This document shows positions 8,505-18,722 of a stretch of DNA of 64,000 nt, in pieces. The stretch is from JALHST01 sp963798435 (GTDB taxonomy: Bacteria > Bacteroidota > Bacteroidia > Flavobacteriales > Flavobacteriaceae). The stretch spans positions 1,342,182 through 1,406,181 of the forward strand of contig CAWCTF010000004.1 of NCBI GenBank assembly GCA_963798435.1, given 5' to 3'. The number at the start of each line of letters is the position of its first letter. The stretch's first letter is position 1. Position numbers and translations under genes: made by a program. Under the pieces are notes generated by a model. It searched no databases, was not told the DNA's origin, and worked only from the letters and a program-made list of their open reading frames with translations.

Positions 8505-11500
8505 ATGCGTTTATACATGTTTAGAGGTAGCACTTTTTTGGTAGTATTGATATGCCTGTTGGGCTGCCGATCCAAAGATCAAAAAAAAACCACAGAGGTT
8601 GCCGATCAGCAACACGATTTTGTTGTTAAACAAAATGATCAGATCATTCAGGTTTTTGGAAATGACGAAAGCCTGGCCCTTGTCACCGAAAATGTGCGCC
8701 CCGATTTTCGACCGTATATCCATCCGATCTTGGCCCCCGGCACCACTTCGCAACTTACCCAATTTAGTCCAGGCCACCACAAACATCAAACGGGGCTTTA
8801 TTGGGGGTTTACCAGGGTAAACGGAACCGGAATCGATTCGGTAGCTTTAAAAAAATGGTTTTATGATAAGGACAAACCAGAAGAGATAAAGAAAAAGATC
8901 GGTCGCGATTTTTTCCATTATCCCGATGGGGATCATTGGCAAAAAGTATCGGCAGAGGTGTTGATCGATCACGGTCCCGAAGTAAAATGGAAGACCGTAT
9001 ACAACATGCTCGATGACCAAGGGAACTCCATTTTAAAAGAATCACAAACTTGGACCTTTACTGAAAAATCGGGCTATTATCTATTAAGCCTGGTCTGGCA
9101 AGGGGAGGCACTTACCGATATTACGATCAATGAATTTGATTATGGAGGGTTGTTTTTGCGCATGCCGTGGAAGGAAGGCATCAAGGGACAGGTTGAAAAT
9201 GCCGCCCGCCAGCGAAATGAAAAGGCCGAGGGGCAAAGGGCGATGTGGGTAGATGCCGGAATGGAGATAGACGGACTTGATGATTGGGGCCATATTGCTA
9301 TTTTTGACCATCCAGACAATGAAGGCTTTCCGCAGCCTTGGCGTGTCGATGACCAACTTGGAATCGGTCCTGTTCTTGCCAGAATGGGCGACTGGCACAT
9401 TAAGAAGGGGGAAATCAAGACCATTCAGCATCAGATACTGGCCTATGCCGGTACATTGGATGCCATAAAAATGGATGATCTCTGGGGTGATTATGTGGGG
9501 GACAAGGGGATGTACAATACAGCATCACTTTGGGACCTTGCTAAAAAGGAGGGGCGGGATGCCAAACTATTAAGTCCGCAAGAAGCCGTAAAGGCCATGA
9601 CGATAAAAAAGGGGTACGCCGTAAATGCATTCGCCTCAGAACCTATGATTACGCAACCCATGGCCTTTTGCTGGGATGACAAAGGAAGAATGTGGATTGC
9701 CGAGAATCGGGATTATGAATCGCGGGGAAAGGGGTTTTCCAACTTTGGGGATAGCCGAATTTTAATTTTGGAGGATACCGATCACGACGGGGTGGCCGAT
9801 TCAAAAAAAGTGTTTTTAGAAGGAATTCCATTTCCCTCGGCAATCGCAGTCGGTCATGGCGGCCTCTTCCTAGGGGCGCCTCCCAACCTGCTTTTTGTAC
9901 CCGATACTGACCAGGATGACAAGGCCGATGAAGCGGATATCAAAGTTTTGTTGACGGGATGGGGTATACGGGATAGGCACGAGACGATTAATAGTCTGCA
10001 TTGGGGGCCCGATGGTTGGCTGTATGGTCTTGAAGGTTTTGCAACGGCTTCGGTCATTCGAAAACCAAAAGGCAAAGGACGCATTTACAGGCATCAGGAA
10101 GCATTTCCCGATGATTTGTTGGATGCCGAGGGTGTTGCCATGAACGGGGGTGTTTGGCGCTATCACCCGATAAAAGATCGTTTTGAAGCAGTCGCCCATG
10201 GTTTTAGCAATCCCTGGGGCATTGACTATGATTCAAAAGGCCAATTATTCATTACCGCTTGTGTTATCCCACACTTGTTTCATGTGATACCCGGTGGCAT
10301 TTATCATCGCCAAGGTGGGCAGCATTTTAATCCGTATGTCTATGAGGATATCAAGACCATTGTAGATCATCGCCATCGATCGGCCCATGGCGGGGCAAGG
10401 ATTTACCAGTCTGATGCGTTCCCCCCAGACCAACAAGGGCGTATTTTTATGGCGAACATTCACGAGCATGCGGTTTTATCGGATATTTTAACCCCCAATG
10501 GATCCGGATTCACCGCCAGCCATGGGGAGGATTTTATGTTGGCCAACAATGCCCAATGGGTAGGGTTCAGCATCGAAGTAGGTCCGGAAGGTGCACTCTA
10601 TGTACTCGATTGGCACGATGCCGACATCTGTGGGGGGGAAGTGCTCAACAAGGAGACTGGCAGGGTATATCGCATCATGCCTGAAAAATCATCGGCCGAT
10701 AATTGGCCCGGAAGATTTGACGATCTATCCAAAAAAAGCGATCAGGAACTCGTAGACTTGCAGCGAAGTAAAAGTAATTGGCATGCACAAAGAGCACGCG
10801 TCATTCTTCAATACAGGGCTTCGAAAAAACCCCTGGATCCGAAGGCCATAACAACCTTAAATGCGCTATTACATGAAGGACCCAACGAGGATTTGCGACT
10901 GCGTGCCTTGTGGACACTATACACTACCGGGAATATTGGTGAAGACCGGTTGGTCGGATTGTTGGCAGATAAAGACGTTTATGTACGGGGATGGGCCCTT
11001 CAATTTTTGGGCGAAGACCAGACTTCTTCGAAAAAGGCTGTCGCAGCGATTGCCCTATTGGCCAAAAACGAGCCCTCGCCCATAGTGCGCCGTTATTTGG
11101 CGGGATTCCTACAAAGAATACCTGAAAATGATCGTTGGGATATTGCCGAATCCTTGGTACAATTTGATGCCGATGCGAACGATCCAAACATCCCTTTGAT
11201 GCTTTGGTTTGGGATAGAACCTATTTTGGCGGCCCAACCAACGCGTGCATTGCAATTGGCCCATAAAAGCGGGATCCCATCCATTGTACAAAAAATAGCA
11301 AGGCGCTTAGTGGATGCGAACCAAATGCCAATCCTGGTGGCCGAGTTGGGTAAAAAATCCGATAGGCAATTAGACCTGCTTCAGGGTATGTTGGCAGGTT
11401 TGGAAGGTCGTTCCGATATTACGGAACCCTCCAATTGGAAGGCCACCTATACCGTTCTACAATCAAATGCTGAACTATCGCCGATTTCAGAGGAAGTAGC

Positions 11501-12416
11501 GCAACATTTTGGCAATACCGAGATGGCGCTAAAAATGATGGGTATTATTGAAAATGACGGAGCTACCGTGCCCGAAAAACAACAGGCTCTAAAAAATCTT
11601 GCGCTGCACCAACGAAATGAACTGGAGGCGGTGCTTCCTAAATTATTAGATAACCCTAAGTTACGATTAGAAGCGATTAGGGCCATTGCGGCCTATGATA
11701 ACGAAGCCTTGGGGCAGGATTTGTTCAATCGCTATCCACGACTTTCGCCGTTGGAAAAGCAGGAGGCGATTCTTACGTTGGCGTCCCGCCCTACCTATGG
11801 ATGGATCGTCGCCCAGGCCCTCAAAGATGGAACGATGCCTAAAAAAGACATTCCGGCCTATGTGGCCATGCAATTGAGACGGGTCGTGGGGAACGGTTTC
11901 GTTGAGATATGGGGCCCAATTGACGATATCTCAGGCGATATACAAGGACAGTTTGGCAAATACCGTCGCTTATTGTCCGACCAAGCAGTCTCCAATGCCG
12001 ATGCCAATGCGGGAAAGGCCATTTTTCAGCGTACCTGTGCCGTTTGCCATATGTTACATGGCGAGGGTGGCAGTATCGGTCCTGATCTTACAGGTTCAAA
12101 TAGGGGGAATACGGCCTATCTCTTAAATAATATACTCAATCCGAGTGGCGAAATTCAGGATGATTATAAATTAGTGGTCATTACCACACAAGATGGAAGA
12201 ACCTATAGTGGTACTATCATTGCCGAAAATGATCGATCGATTCGGTTAAAAGTGGTCGGACAAGACCCCATAACTGTGGACAAATCGAAAATACGATCCC
12301 GGGAAGTGACTGAAAAATCGATGATGCCCGAAGGGTTGTTAAGCACTTTGTCAGATACCGATGTTTTAAACCTAGTTGCCTATCTTAAAACCTTGGAACC
12401 TTCGGAAAATTTATGA
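8505..12416 (+). CDS. DUF6807-like / PVC-type propeller / HEAT / cytochrome c fusion lipoprotein
   Basis: A 1303-residue intact frame. The first 21 residues form a lipoprotein signal (ICLLGC). Residues ~40-320 resemble the DUF6807 (PmoA-like) domain: HPILAPGTTSQLTQFSPG and HHKHQTGLYWGF. A PVC-type propeller follows at ~365-740 (NAFASEPMITQPMAFCWDD, GPDGWLYGLEGF), then HEAT-like repeats at ~770-1140, and a C-terminal haem domain with CAVCHMLHGEGGSIGPDLTG near 1180 and the Planctomycete-type ending (NILNPSGEI, DGRTYSGTIIAEND). Start ATG 8505 was chosen because it gives the signal peptide. It is adjacent to another PVC-type gene upstream and a GH88-like gene downstream. It is probably a periplasmic redox enzyme with a carbohydrate-related front domain; no activity is established. 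Confidence 0.85.
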   Translation: MRLYMFRGSTFLVVLICLLGCRSKDQKKTTEVADQQHDFVVKQNDQIIQVFGNDESLALVTENVRPDFRPYIHPILAPGTTSQLTQFSPGHHKHQTGLYWGFTRVNGTGIDSVALKKWFYDKDKPEEIKKKIGRDFFHYPDGDHWQKVSAEVLIDHGPEVKWKTVYNMLDDQGNSILKESQTWTFTEKSGYYLLSLVWQGEALTDITINEFDYGGLFLRMPWKEGIKGQVENAARQRNEKAEGQRAMWVDAGMEIDGLDDWGHIAIFDHPDNEGFPQPWRVDDQLGIGPVLARMGDWHIKKGEIKTIQHQILAYAGTLDAIKMDDLWGDYVGDKGMYNTASLWDLAKKEGRDAKLLSPQEAVKAMTIKKGYAVNAFASEPMITQPMAFCWDDKGRMWIAENRDYESRGKGFSNFGDSRILILEDTDHDGVADSKKVFLEGIPFPSAIAVGHGGLFLGAPPNLLFVPDTDQDDKADEADIKVLLTGWGIRDRHETINSLHWGPDGWLYGLEGFATASVIRKPKGKGRIYRHQEAFPDDLLDAEGVAMNGGVWRYHPIKDRFEAVAHGFSNPWGIDYDSKGQLFITACVIPHLFHVIPGGIYHRQGGQHFNPYVYEDIKTIVDHRHRSAHGGARIYQSDAFPPDQQGRIFMANIHEHAVLSDILTPNGSGFTASHGEDFMLANNAQWVGFSIEVGPEGALYVLDWHDADICGGEVLNKETGRVYRIMPEKSSADNWPGRFDDLSKKSDQELVDLQRSKSNWHAQRARVILQYRASKKPLDPKAITTLNALLHEGPNEDLRLRALWTLYTTGNIGEDRLVGLLADKDVYVRGWALQFLGEDQTSSKKAVAAIALLAKNEPSPIVRRYLAGFLQRIPENDRWDIAESLVQFDADANDPNIPLMLWFGIEPILAAQPTRALQLAHKSGIPSIVQKIARRLVDANQMPILVAELGKKSDRQLDLLQGMLAGLEGRSDITEPSNWKATYTVLQSNAELSPISEEVAQHFGNTEMALKMMGIIENDGATVPEKQQALKNLALHQRNELEAVLPKLLDNPKLRLEAIRAIAAYDNEALGQDLFNRYPRLSPLEKQEAILTLASRPTYGWIVAQALKDGTMPKKDIPAYVAMQLRRVVGNGFVEIWGPIDDISGDIQGQFGKYRRLLSDQAVSNADANAGKAIFQRTCAVCHMLHGEGGSIGPDLTGSNRGNTAYLLNNILNPSGEIQDDYKLVVITTQDGRTYSGTIIAENDRSIRLKVVGQDPITVDKSKIRSREVTEKSMMPEGLLSTLSDTDVLNLVAYLKTLEPSENL

Positions 12417-12459
12417 TGGGCACTCGCTGCTTTATTATGTGGCGCTATAGCTAAAAAAA

Positions 12460-13845
12460 ATGGAGATAAACACATTTCTGACCGCGGAAAGTCTTTCGGA
12501 AAAAATCGATAGCCTCTGGTCCTTATCAGGCGACAAAATCAAAAGTATTGCCCTACAAATGGAGGGTGCTTCCGGTTCCCCGGTGGTAACGGTAGATGGC
12601 ACCTACATCCCAAGAAGCTGGACCGATTGGACACAGGGTTTTCAATATGGTTCTGAATTGCTACAATTCGATGCGACCGGTGACACCCGATTCTTAGAGC
12701 TTGCCATCGAACATATCCAAAAAAAAATGACTCCGCATCTTAGTCATTTCGGCGTACACGATCATGGTTTTAATAATTTAAGTACCTATGGCAACCTACT
12801 AAGACTTCTCAACGAAGGTAAAATCCCCTATCAGGAGTGGATGAAGGAATTTTGTGTTTTAGGCCTAAAAATGTCGGCTTCCGTGCAGGCCCAGCGATGG
12901 ACCACGATTCCCACAGGAGGTTTTATCTACTCCTTCAATGGCCCCCATTCACTTTTTGTCGATACCATTCGGACGATCCGGATACTGGTTGCGGGACATA
13001 TCTTGGGGCATTATTCCTCTGGGGAAAACGATACCAAGACCAGCCTTTTGAAAAAAGCCTACCAACATGCTTTGGCCACAGCCAACTATTCAATCTATTA
13101 CGGGGAAGGTCGTGATATCTATGATATTTGGGGCCGAACATCCCATGAGGCGATCTTTAATGTAAACGATGGCAATTTTAGGTCAGCTGCAACCCAACAA
13201 GGGTATAGCGCATTTACAACATGGACACGTGGGTTGAGTTGGGCCATGTTGGGATTTTCCGAACAACTTGAATTTTTGCAACTGCAGGAAGATTTCCCGG
13301 AATTTTCAGAGCTTGGCGGAAAAGAATATTTGGAGGAAACCTTTTTAAAAGCCGCTCGTGCAACCTGTGATTTTTATATCGAAAATAGTGCATTAGACGG
13401 CATACCCTACTGGGATACTGGCGCCCCAGGCCTTTTTCATATGCCCGATTGGCGCACTTCGAAATCCGATCCGTTCAACGCTTGGGAACCGGTTGACAGT
13501 TCGGCGGCGGCTATCGGGGCCCAAGGTTTGTTGCGATTGGGGAATTATTTGCGATTAAAGAAGGCAAAGGATGCCGATAAATACTGGGCTGCAGGGCTGA
13601 CCGTAGCAAATACGGTTTTCTCCGAACCCTATTTGAGTTCAAGTCAAGATCATCAAGGGTTGATACTGCACGCCATTTATCATCGGCCCAACGGCTGGGA
13701 CCACATTCCCACGAAAAGCAAGATACCCAATGGGGAGGCCTGTATGTGGGGAGACTATCATGCCCGGGAATTGGCCCTCTATTTAGGGGAGATACTCAAA
13801 GGGGAAACCTATTACACGTTTTTTAAGGGAATAACAAACGAATAG
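12460..13845 (+). CDS. Glycoside hydrolase family 88-like protein
   Basis: A 461-residue protein without a signal peptide, so probably cytoplasmic. It shows features of the (alpha/alpha)6-barrel unsaturated glucuronyl hydrolase family: SWTDWTQGFQYGSEL, HDHGFNNLSTYGN, TTWTRGLSWAMLGFSEQL, IPYWDTGAPG, VDSSAAAIGAQGLL, QGLILHAIYHRP and GEACMWGDYHARELAL. GH88 enzymes hydrate the terminal unsaturated uronic acid left by polysaccharide lyases. The locus contains no lyase in the window, so the substrate is open, and a related GH105 or uncharacterised barrel activity is possible. The flavin oxidoreductase starts one base after its stop. Confidence 0.8.
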   Translation: MEINTFLTAESLSEKIDSLWSLSGDKIKSIALQMEGASGSPVVTVDGTYIPRSWTDWTQGFQYGSELLQFDATGDTRFLELAIEHIQKKMTPHLSHFGVHDHGFNNLSTYGNLLRLLNEGKIPYQEWMKEFCVLGLKMSASVQAQRWTTIPTGGFIYSFNGPHSLFVDTIRTIRILVAGHILGHYSSGENDTKTSLLKKAYQHALATANYSIYYGEGRDIYDIWGRTSHEAIFNVNDGNFRSAATQQGYSAFTTWTRGLSWAMLGFSEQLEFLQLQEDFPEFSELGGKEYLEETFLKAARATCDFYIENSALDGIPYWDTGAPGLFHMPDWRTSKSDPFNAWEPVDSSAAAIGAQGLLRLGNYLRLKKAKDADKYWAAGLTVANTVFSEPYLSSSQDHQGLILHAIYHRPNGWDHIPTKSKIPNGEACMWGDYHARELALYLGEILKGETYYTFFKGITNE

Positions 13846-13846
13846 C

Positions 13847-15294
13847 ATGGCCAAATCAAAACCCAGATTTACACGAGTCGCTCAATTAAAGTCAGTCGAA
13901 GATTTTCGGAATCATCTGTCAGTGCTCGATACAGTGATGCCCTTTAAAGATACATTGTCCCGACCCGGTCAGTCTTCATTGGGCCAGTCGTTAAAATTAA
14001 AATCGGGTAAGATTATCGGCAATCGCTTTTGTATTCTGCCAATGGAAGGTTGGGACGGTACCCCAACGGGCTTGCCTTCTGAGCACACCAAAAGAAGATG
14101 GCGCCATTTTGCTACGAGTGGTGCTAAGCTGTTATGGGGCTGCGAGGCCGTTGCAGTGCGCCATGATGGCCGGGCCAACCCGAACCAACTCATGATCAAC
14201 AGGGAAAATGTAGGAGCCTTCAAGAGCCTCTATCAAGCGTTGGTCGTTGACCATGAGATGAAATTTGGATCATCATCCGACCTGTTAATAGGCTTGCAGC
14301 TTACCCATTCAGGCCGATTTTCAGTACCGGATCTGAATCGGATAAAGAAACCTAAAATAGTATATAGGCACCCCTTACTTGATGATAAATTTAGGATTCC
14401 GAAAGACTTTGCCGTACTCTCCGATGGGGAGATCGATACCTTGGTCGATGATTTTATTACTGCGGCAAGTCTTGCGAAGGAGGCTGGCTTTCAATTTGTC
14501 GATATTAAACATTGTCACGGTTATTTGGGCCATGAATTTTTAAGCGCCTATGATCGAGCGGGAAAATATGGTGGATCCTGGAAAATCGCCTGCGTTTTCT
14601 GACGGCCATTGTTGAAGGAATAAAGGCAACCAGCAATATTGCAGTGGGGGTGCGGTTGAGTGCAGCCGACTTCATACCTTTTACCAAGGGTCCTGGGGAT
14701 ATAGGGGAACCGGTTTCCTATGATCAACCCTATCAGGAGGCTTTTGGTGGTGATGGTACAGGCACCGGAATCGATCTTACCGAGGTTTACAAGGTGCTTG
14801 CCCATTTTGGGGAATTGGGTATCGAATTGGTCTGCATCACTGCGGGTAGCCCGTATTATACACCCCATTTGTTGCGTCCGGCACTCTTTCCACCTTCTGA
14901 TGGCTATCTTCCTCCCGAAGATCCCTTGGTGGGTGTAGCGCGACAGATTGAGATTACGAAGGCCATCAAAAAGCGCTTTCCGGACCTGGTAATCGTCGGG
15001 TCGGCATATTCCTATCTACAGGAATGGCTGCCACATGTGGCAGAGGCCGTAATGGATGGGGGTTTGGCCGATTTCGTTGGCCTCGGAAGAATGGTTCTCA
15101 GTTATCCTGAAATGGCAAATGATATTTTGAAAGGAAATGCACTCACTCGCGGAAAGATCTGTAGGACCTTTTCCGACTGCACCACGGGGCCACGAATCGG
15201 GATGTTATCGGGGTGCTTTCCACTGGACCCCTATTATAAGGAAATGCAGGAAGCAATTACCTTAAAGGAGTTTAAAAAAAATACGGACTTATGA
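13847..15294 (+). CDS. NADH:flavin oxidoreductase, old yellow enzyme family (one frameshift near 14,578)
   Basis: The N-terminal frame runs from ATG 13847 and reads LTHSGRFSVPD and VDIKHCHGYLGHEFLS, the conserved substrate-pocket HxH region of OYE-family enzymes. It is lost in GGATCCTGGAAA near 14,578, where one missing C sends it into a stop at 14,602. With that base restored the text continues as SLENRLRFLTAI and then VGVRLSAADF, ending at 15,294, for about 482 residues. The enzyme is FMN-dependent and would reduce or rearrange an enone or keto-sugar. Its stop overlaps the next SDR start by four bases (ATGA), so the two are translationally coupled. Confidence 0.82.
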
Positions 15295-16061
15295 CCAAAA
15301 ATGTATTGATTACTGGAGGATCTCGGGGTATCGGGCTCGGAATCGCCAAGGAATTGGCAAAATCAGGATGCCATCTGGCCATCAATGGGCGACGTAGTCC
15401 GGATCAAGTGGTTCCTATGCTTGATGAACTCAAGAATTTGGGGGCTGAGGTGGTATACTGCCAAGGCGATATTTCCCGTGCGAAGGATCGGGCCAAAATA
15501 ATCGAGACGGCCTTAAAGAAATTTAAAGTACTCCATGTCCTGGTAAACAATGCAGGAATCGCCCCGAAAAAGAGAAATGACCTGCTCGAAACCGAGGAGG
15601 ATAGTTATGATGCCGTGATGGATACCAATTTGAAAGGGCCTTTTTTTATGGCCCAGTCTATTGCTCGCCATATGATCGCCGTACAAGCTACCAATGCAGC
15701 CTATAAGGGCTGTATCATTAACATATCGTCAATAAGTGCAACCATTGCCTCAATAAATCGTGGAGAATACTGTCTGTCAAAAGCAGGGGTAAGCATGATG
15801 ACCAAATTGTTCGCTGTGCGCCTCGGGGAGTACAATATACCGGTTTATGAGGTACGCCCAGGCATCATTGAGACCGACATGACCCAAGGTGTACTCGATA
15901 TGTATAAGGGAATGATCGCGAACAGACTCACCATTCAACCTAGGATTGGCCATTCGGAAGATGTAGGAAAAGCAGTTTCGGCCTTGGTTGCAGATCAGTT
16001 TCCCTATTCAACAGGTCAGGTAGTGATGGTCGATGGTGGCCTTTCACTACCAAGATTATAA
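15291..16061 (+). CDS. SDR family oxidoreductase
   Basis: A 256-residue classical short-chain dehydrogenase with GGSRGIGLGIA at the N terminus, the NNAGIAP motif near 85, Ser in NISSISA, catalytic YCLSKAG and a VDGGLSL ending. The start overlaps the upstream flavin oxidoreductase by four bases, and the small membrane gene starts nine bases after its stop, so all are likely in one operon. It should be a cytoplasmic NAD(P)-dependent dehydrogenase or 3-oxo-reductase for a sugar derivative. It is distinct from the SDR at 622-1407. Confidence 0.85.
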   Translation: MTKNVLITGGSRGIGLGIAKELAKSGCHLAINGRRSPDQVVPMLDELKNLGAEVVYCQGDISRAKDRAKIIETALKKFKVLHVLVNNAGIAPKKRNDLLETEEDSYDAVMDTNLKGPFFMAQSIARHMIAVQATNAAYKGCIINISSISATIASINRGEYCLSKAGVSMMTKLFAVRLGEYNIPVYEVRPGIIETDMTQGVLDMYKGMIANRLTIQPRIGHSEDVGKAVSALVADQFPYSTGQVVMVDGGLSLPRL

Positions 16062-16069
16062 TAGGCAAC

Positions 16070-16291
16070 ATGAAAACAAAATATACTTTTTTAAAACGGA
16101 TATTGGATGCGCTGGCAATCTTGACCTTTTTGGCGACGTTCAGCCCACTGGTGATTCCACAAAATAAGACGGTACCTTTCCTGGTAGGAATGCCCTACAC
16201 GATGTGGATAGGTTTATTGATCAGTGTACTATTTATACTGCTTGCCTATTTGGTATCTAAGGTACAAAAAGCCGAAAACCATGCTGACTAA
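16070..16291 (+). CDS. Small membrane protein, DUF3311-like symporter partner
   Basis: A 73-residue protein with two predicted membrane helices (IL DALAILTFLATFSPLVI region and TMWIGLLISVLFILLAYLV region) and a short charged C terminus. Small two-helix proteins of this kind (DUF3311, YhdT) lie immediately before sodium:solute symporters such as PanF. Here the symporter's ATG at 16281 sits inside this gene's last codons, an 11-base overlap in another frame. It is probably an accessory subunit or stabiliser of that transporter. Confidence 0.7.
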   Translation: MKTKYTFLKRILDALAILTFLATFSPLVIPQNKTVPFLVGMPYTMWIGLLISVLFILLAYLVSKVQKAENHAD

Positions 16292-17690
16292 ATTTTTATG
16301 GGCCGGGAGCGCTTATTTGATTGCCTTGATACTACTATTGAGAGTAACCCGACTTAAAGAGAAAACGACCAGGAATTATTTATTGGGCGGTGGGAACTTG
16401 GGGTTTGTCATCGGTCTCTTTACTACGGCTGCGACCTTATTTAGTGCATTTACCATGGTGGGAATGCCTGATTTTTTCAGAACACACGGAATTGGTGCCT
16501 GGATTTTTTTGGCGGTTTCCGATACGATGATGGTCTATGGCCTTATTCGCATTGGGGAACTAGTGCGTCGCAAAGCCCGAAGACTCGATTTTAAGGGTAT
16601 GTCTGGGTTAATGGTCACAGTTTATGGTTCAAAACTGGCCGGTTTTGTGGCCTTCGGTGGGGCAGTCATTTTTTTGATTCCCTATATATCAGTCCAAATA
16701 AGCGGTGTTTCCATCTTTTTGAATGCCGCCTTTCCAGAGGCCATTCCCGTTTGGGCCTGGAGCTCGATTATTGTCGGGATTATGATTATCTACAGCGAAA
16801 CGGGCGGTCTTCGTGCCATCATGTACAACGATACGCTGCAGGGCATATTACTTTTTACGATGATCTGGGTTATCGGTTGGAATTGCATCGACCATTTTGG
16901 GAGTGTTTCCGAAATGTTCAGGAAAGTAGCATCCGTACGCGGTGAATTGCTATCGGTTCCTGGCCCCAAAGGACTTTTTACAGCCCAATTTTTAATCATT
17001 TCGGCCATCGCAATAATCGCTCTTCCATTTACACAACCCCAGATTTCGACGCGGGTGATTATCATGAAAAGCAGTTCGGCCTTACGAAAAATGGCAATCG
17101 GTTTGGGAATTGTGGCCATATTGATTATCCTGCCGACCGTTTTTATGGGCATGTACGGGGCCGTATTGTATCCAGAGGCATCTACCCAGGAATTCATCGG
17201 GCATGTACTCTTATATGATCAAGGCGCTGGCATCGCCGCCTTGGGATTGATCGGTCTCATCGCTGCCGCCATATCTACCTCTGACTCCCAAATATTTGCC
17301 TTGGGTTCGGAGTTGCGCTCCCTCTTGAATGTTAAGGACGACGTAAAGGCAATATTCATCTCCCGTATTTTTATATTTATTTTTGGAGTGCTCGCCTTGG
17401 TATTTTCCATTATCAGTACCGAACACCTAGTGCTATTAGCAAGAACCAGTTTTGCTGGTACGGCCATGATGGCCCCGATGATCCTTGTAGGAATCCTGAG
17501 CACTAAAAGACCCTCTCCTTTCATTCCGGTTGTAACAATTTTGGCGCTGGCTACCTATATTCTGTCAAAAATAGGCGTTTTTGCCGCCAAGATATGGATG
17601 TTGGAAATCGAGTCATTTCTCTTTTTGAGCTTGGCAATGGCCGTTGGTATCGAAGTAGGGATTCTCGCCCGAACGCCTAAAGGGCCTTAA
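16281..17690 (+). CDS. Sodium:solute symporter (SSS family)
   Basis: A 469-residue inner-membrane protein beginning MLTKFLWAG. The longer in-frame start at 16224 would overlap the small membrane gene much further and lacks support. It has about 13 hydrophobic segments with SSS landmarks: NYLLGGGNLGFVIGLFTTAATLFSAF, RKARRLDFKGMSG, IYSETGGLRAIMYNDTLQG and a sodium-site-like AAAISTSDSQIFALGSEL. The neighbours suggest a sugar or sugar-acid substrate. Translation is probably coupled to the upstream two-helix gene. Confidence 0.85.
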   Translation: MLTKFLWAGSAYLIALILLLRVTRLKEKTTRNYLLGGGNLGFVIGLFTTAATLFSAFTMVGMPDFFRTHGIGAWIFLAVSDTMMVYGLIRIGELVRRKARRLDFKGMSGLMVTVYGSKLAGFVAFGGAVIFLIPYISVQISGVSIFLNAAFPEAIPVWAWSSIIVGIMIIYSETGGLRAIMYNDTLQGILLFTMIWVIGWNCIDHFGSVSEMFRKVASVRGELLSVPGPKGLFTAQFLIISAIAIIALPFTQPQISTRVIIMKSSSALRKMAIGLGIVAILIILPTVFMGMYGAVLYPEASTQEFIGHVLLYDQGAGIAALGLIGLIAAAISTSDSQIFALGSELRSLLNVKDDVKAIFISRIFIFIFGVLALVFSIISTEHLVLLARTSFAGTAMMAPMILVGILSTKRPSPFIPVVTILALATYILSKIGVFAAKIWMLEIESFLFLSLAMAVGIEVGILARTPKGP

Positions 17691-17847
17691 ATTCAGGATA
17701 AGCAGGAAATGATGGGAAGCTACATACTATTTTTGCAGCAGGAAGTTCAGACCTTATTGAAGTCAATAGAGAGCAAAGGTTGCTAGCAATCACAGAACTG
17801 ATGGAATCATTCTATATAAATAAGAACCCCAATCCGGCTAAAGAAAA

Positions 17848-18606
17848 ATGAAAAACAGCAATAGTAAGCTATTAATAGTATTTATTTTATGCATAGCATT
17901 TAGGGGTTTTGGTCAATCAATTGCAATTGATTCCTTGAACAATTCAAAAAATTTGAAATTTAAGTATGAGTCACTTATCATCCCAACGGTTTTAATAGGT
18001 TTTGGCGTAGTAGGTATTGAAAATGATGGCTTGAAGGCCTTGAATGCTGAAATCAAGGAGGAGGTAAATGAAAATATAGATAGCAGGTTCACCATAGACG
18101 ATTTTTCACAATATGCCCCGGCCCTATCGGTATATGGTTTGAATGCACTGGGAATCGAAGGAAAAAATTCGTTTAAGGAAAGAACGCTTGTTCTTGGAAC
18201 CGCTTATTTGATTATGGGTACCACGGTTACAGGATTGAAAAAACTGACGCGAATTCAACGCCCTGATGGCTCTTCCTATGATTCCTTCCCTTCAGGGCAT
18301 ACCGCTACGGCCTTTATGGGAGCCGAATTTTTATGGCAGGAATACAAAGATGTCTCGATTTGGTATGGAATTTCAGGCTATTTGGTTGCTACGGGCACTG
18401 GTTTTTTTAGAATTTATAACGATCGGCATTGGTTGACCGATGTGGTCGCAGGAGCAGGTATCGGAATTCTAAGCACAAAAGTCGCGTATTGGTTGCAGCC
18501 GTATTTATCGAAGAAACTATTTAAAAATAAAAAGCAAAATAACGGGGTTGCCATGCCTTTTTACAATGGCAGGGAATACGGCTTGCGTATGGCTATGACG
18601 TTTTAA
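17848..18606 (+). CDS. Phosphatase PAP2 family protein
   Basis: A 252-residue protein with an N-terminal signal or anchor segment (LLIVFILCIAFRGFG). The three PAP2 signatures are visible: KKLTRIQRPDGS, SFPSGHTATAFMGAE and FFRIYNDRHWLTDVVAG; in the last, the usual SR pair is replaced but the His and Asp are kept. PAP2 enzymes dephosphorylate lipid phosphates or, in periplasmic forms, other phosphoesters. A 157-base spacer separates it from the symporter, so it is probably a separate unit unrelated to the sugar operon. Confidence 0.85.
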   Translation: MKNSNSKLLIVFILCIAFRGFGQSIAIDSLNNSKNLKFKYESLIIPTVLIGFGVVGIENDGLKALNAEIKEEVNENIDSRFTIDDFSQYAPALSVYGLNALGIEGKNSFKERTLVLGTAYLIMGTTVTGLKKLTRIQRPDGSSYDSFPSGHTATAFMGAEFLWQEYKDVSIWYGISGYLVATGTGFFRIYNDRHWLTDVVAGAGIGILSTKVAYWLQPYLSKKLFKNKKQNNGVAMPFYNGREYGLRMAMTF

Positions 18607-18722
18607 GAAACGCTCGCAGTTAGAAAAGATGCCGTAGAAGAAAAAACGATCGTAAGAAATACAGTAAATCACTATCTTGATAGACGATTTGGAGCCTAAT
18701 AAACCATATAACACAAACACTT

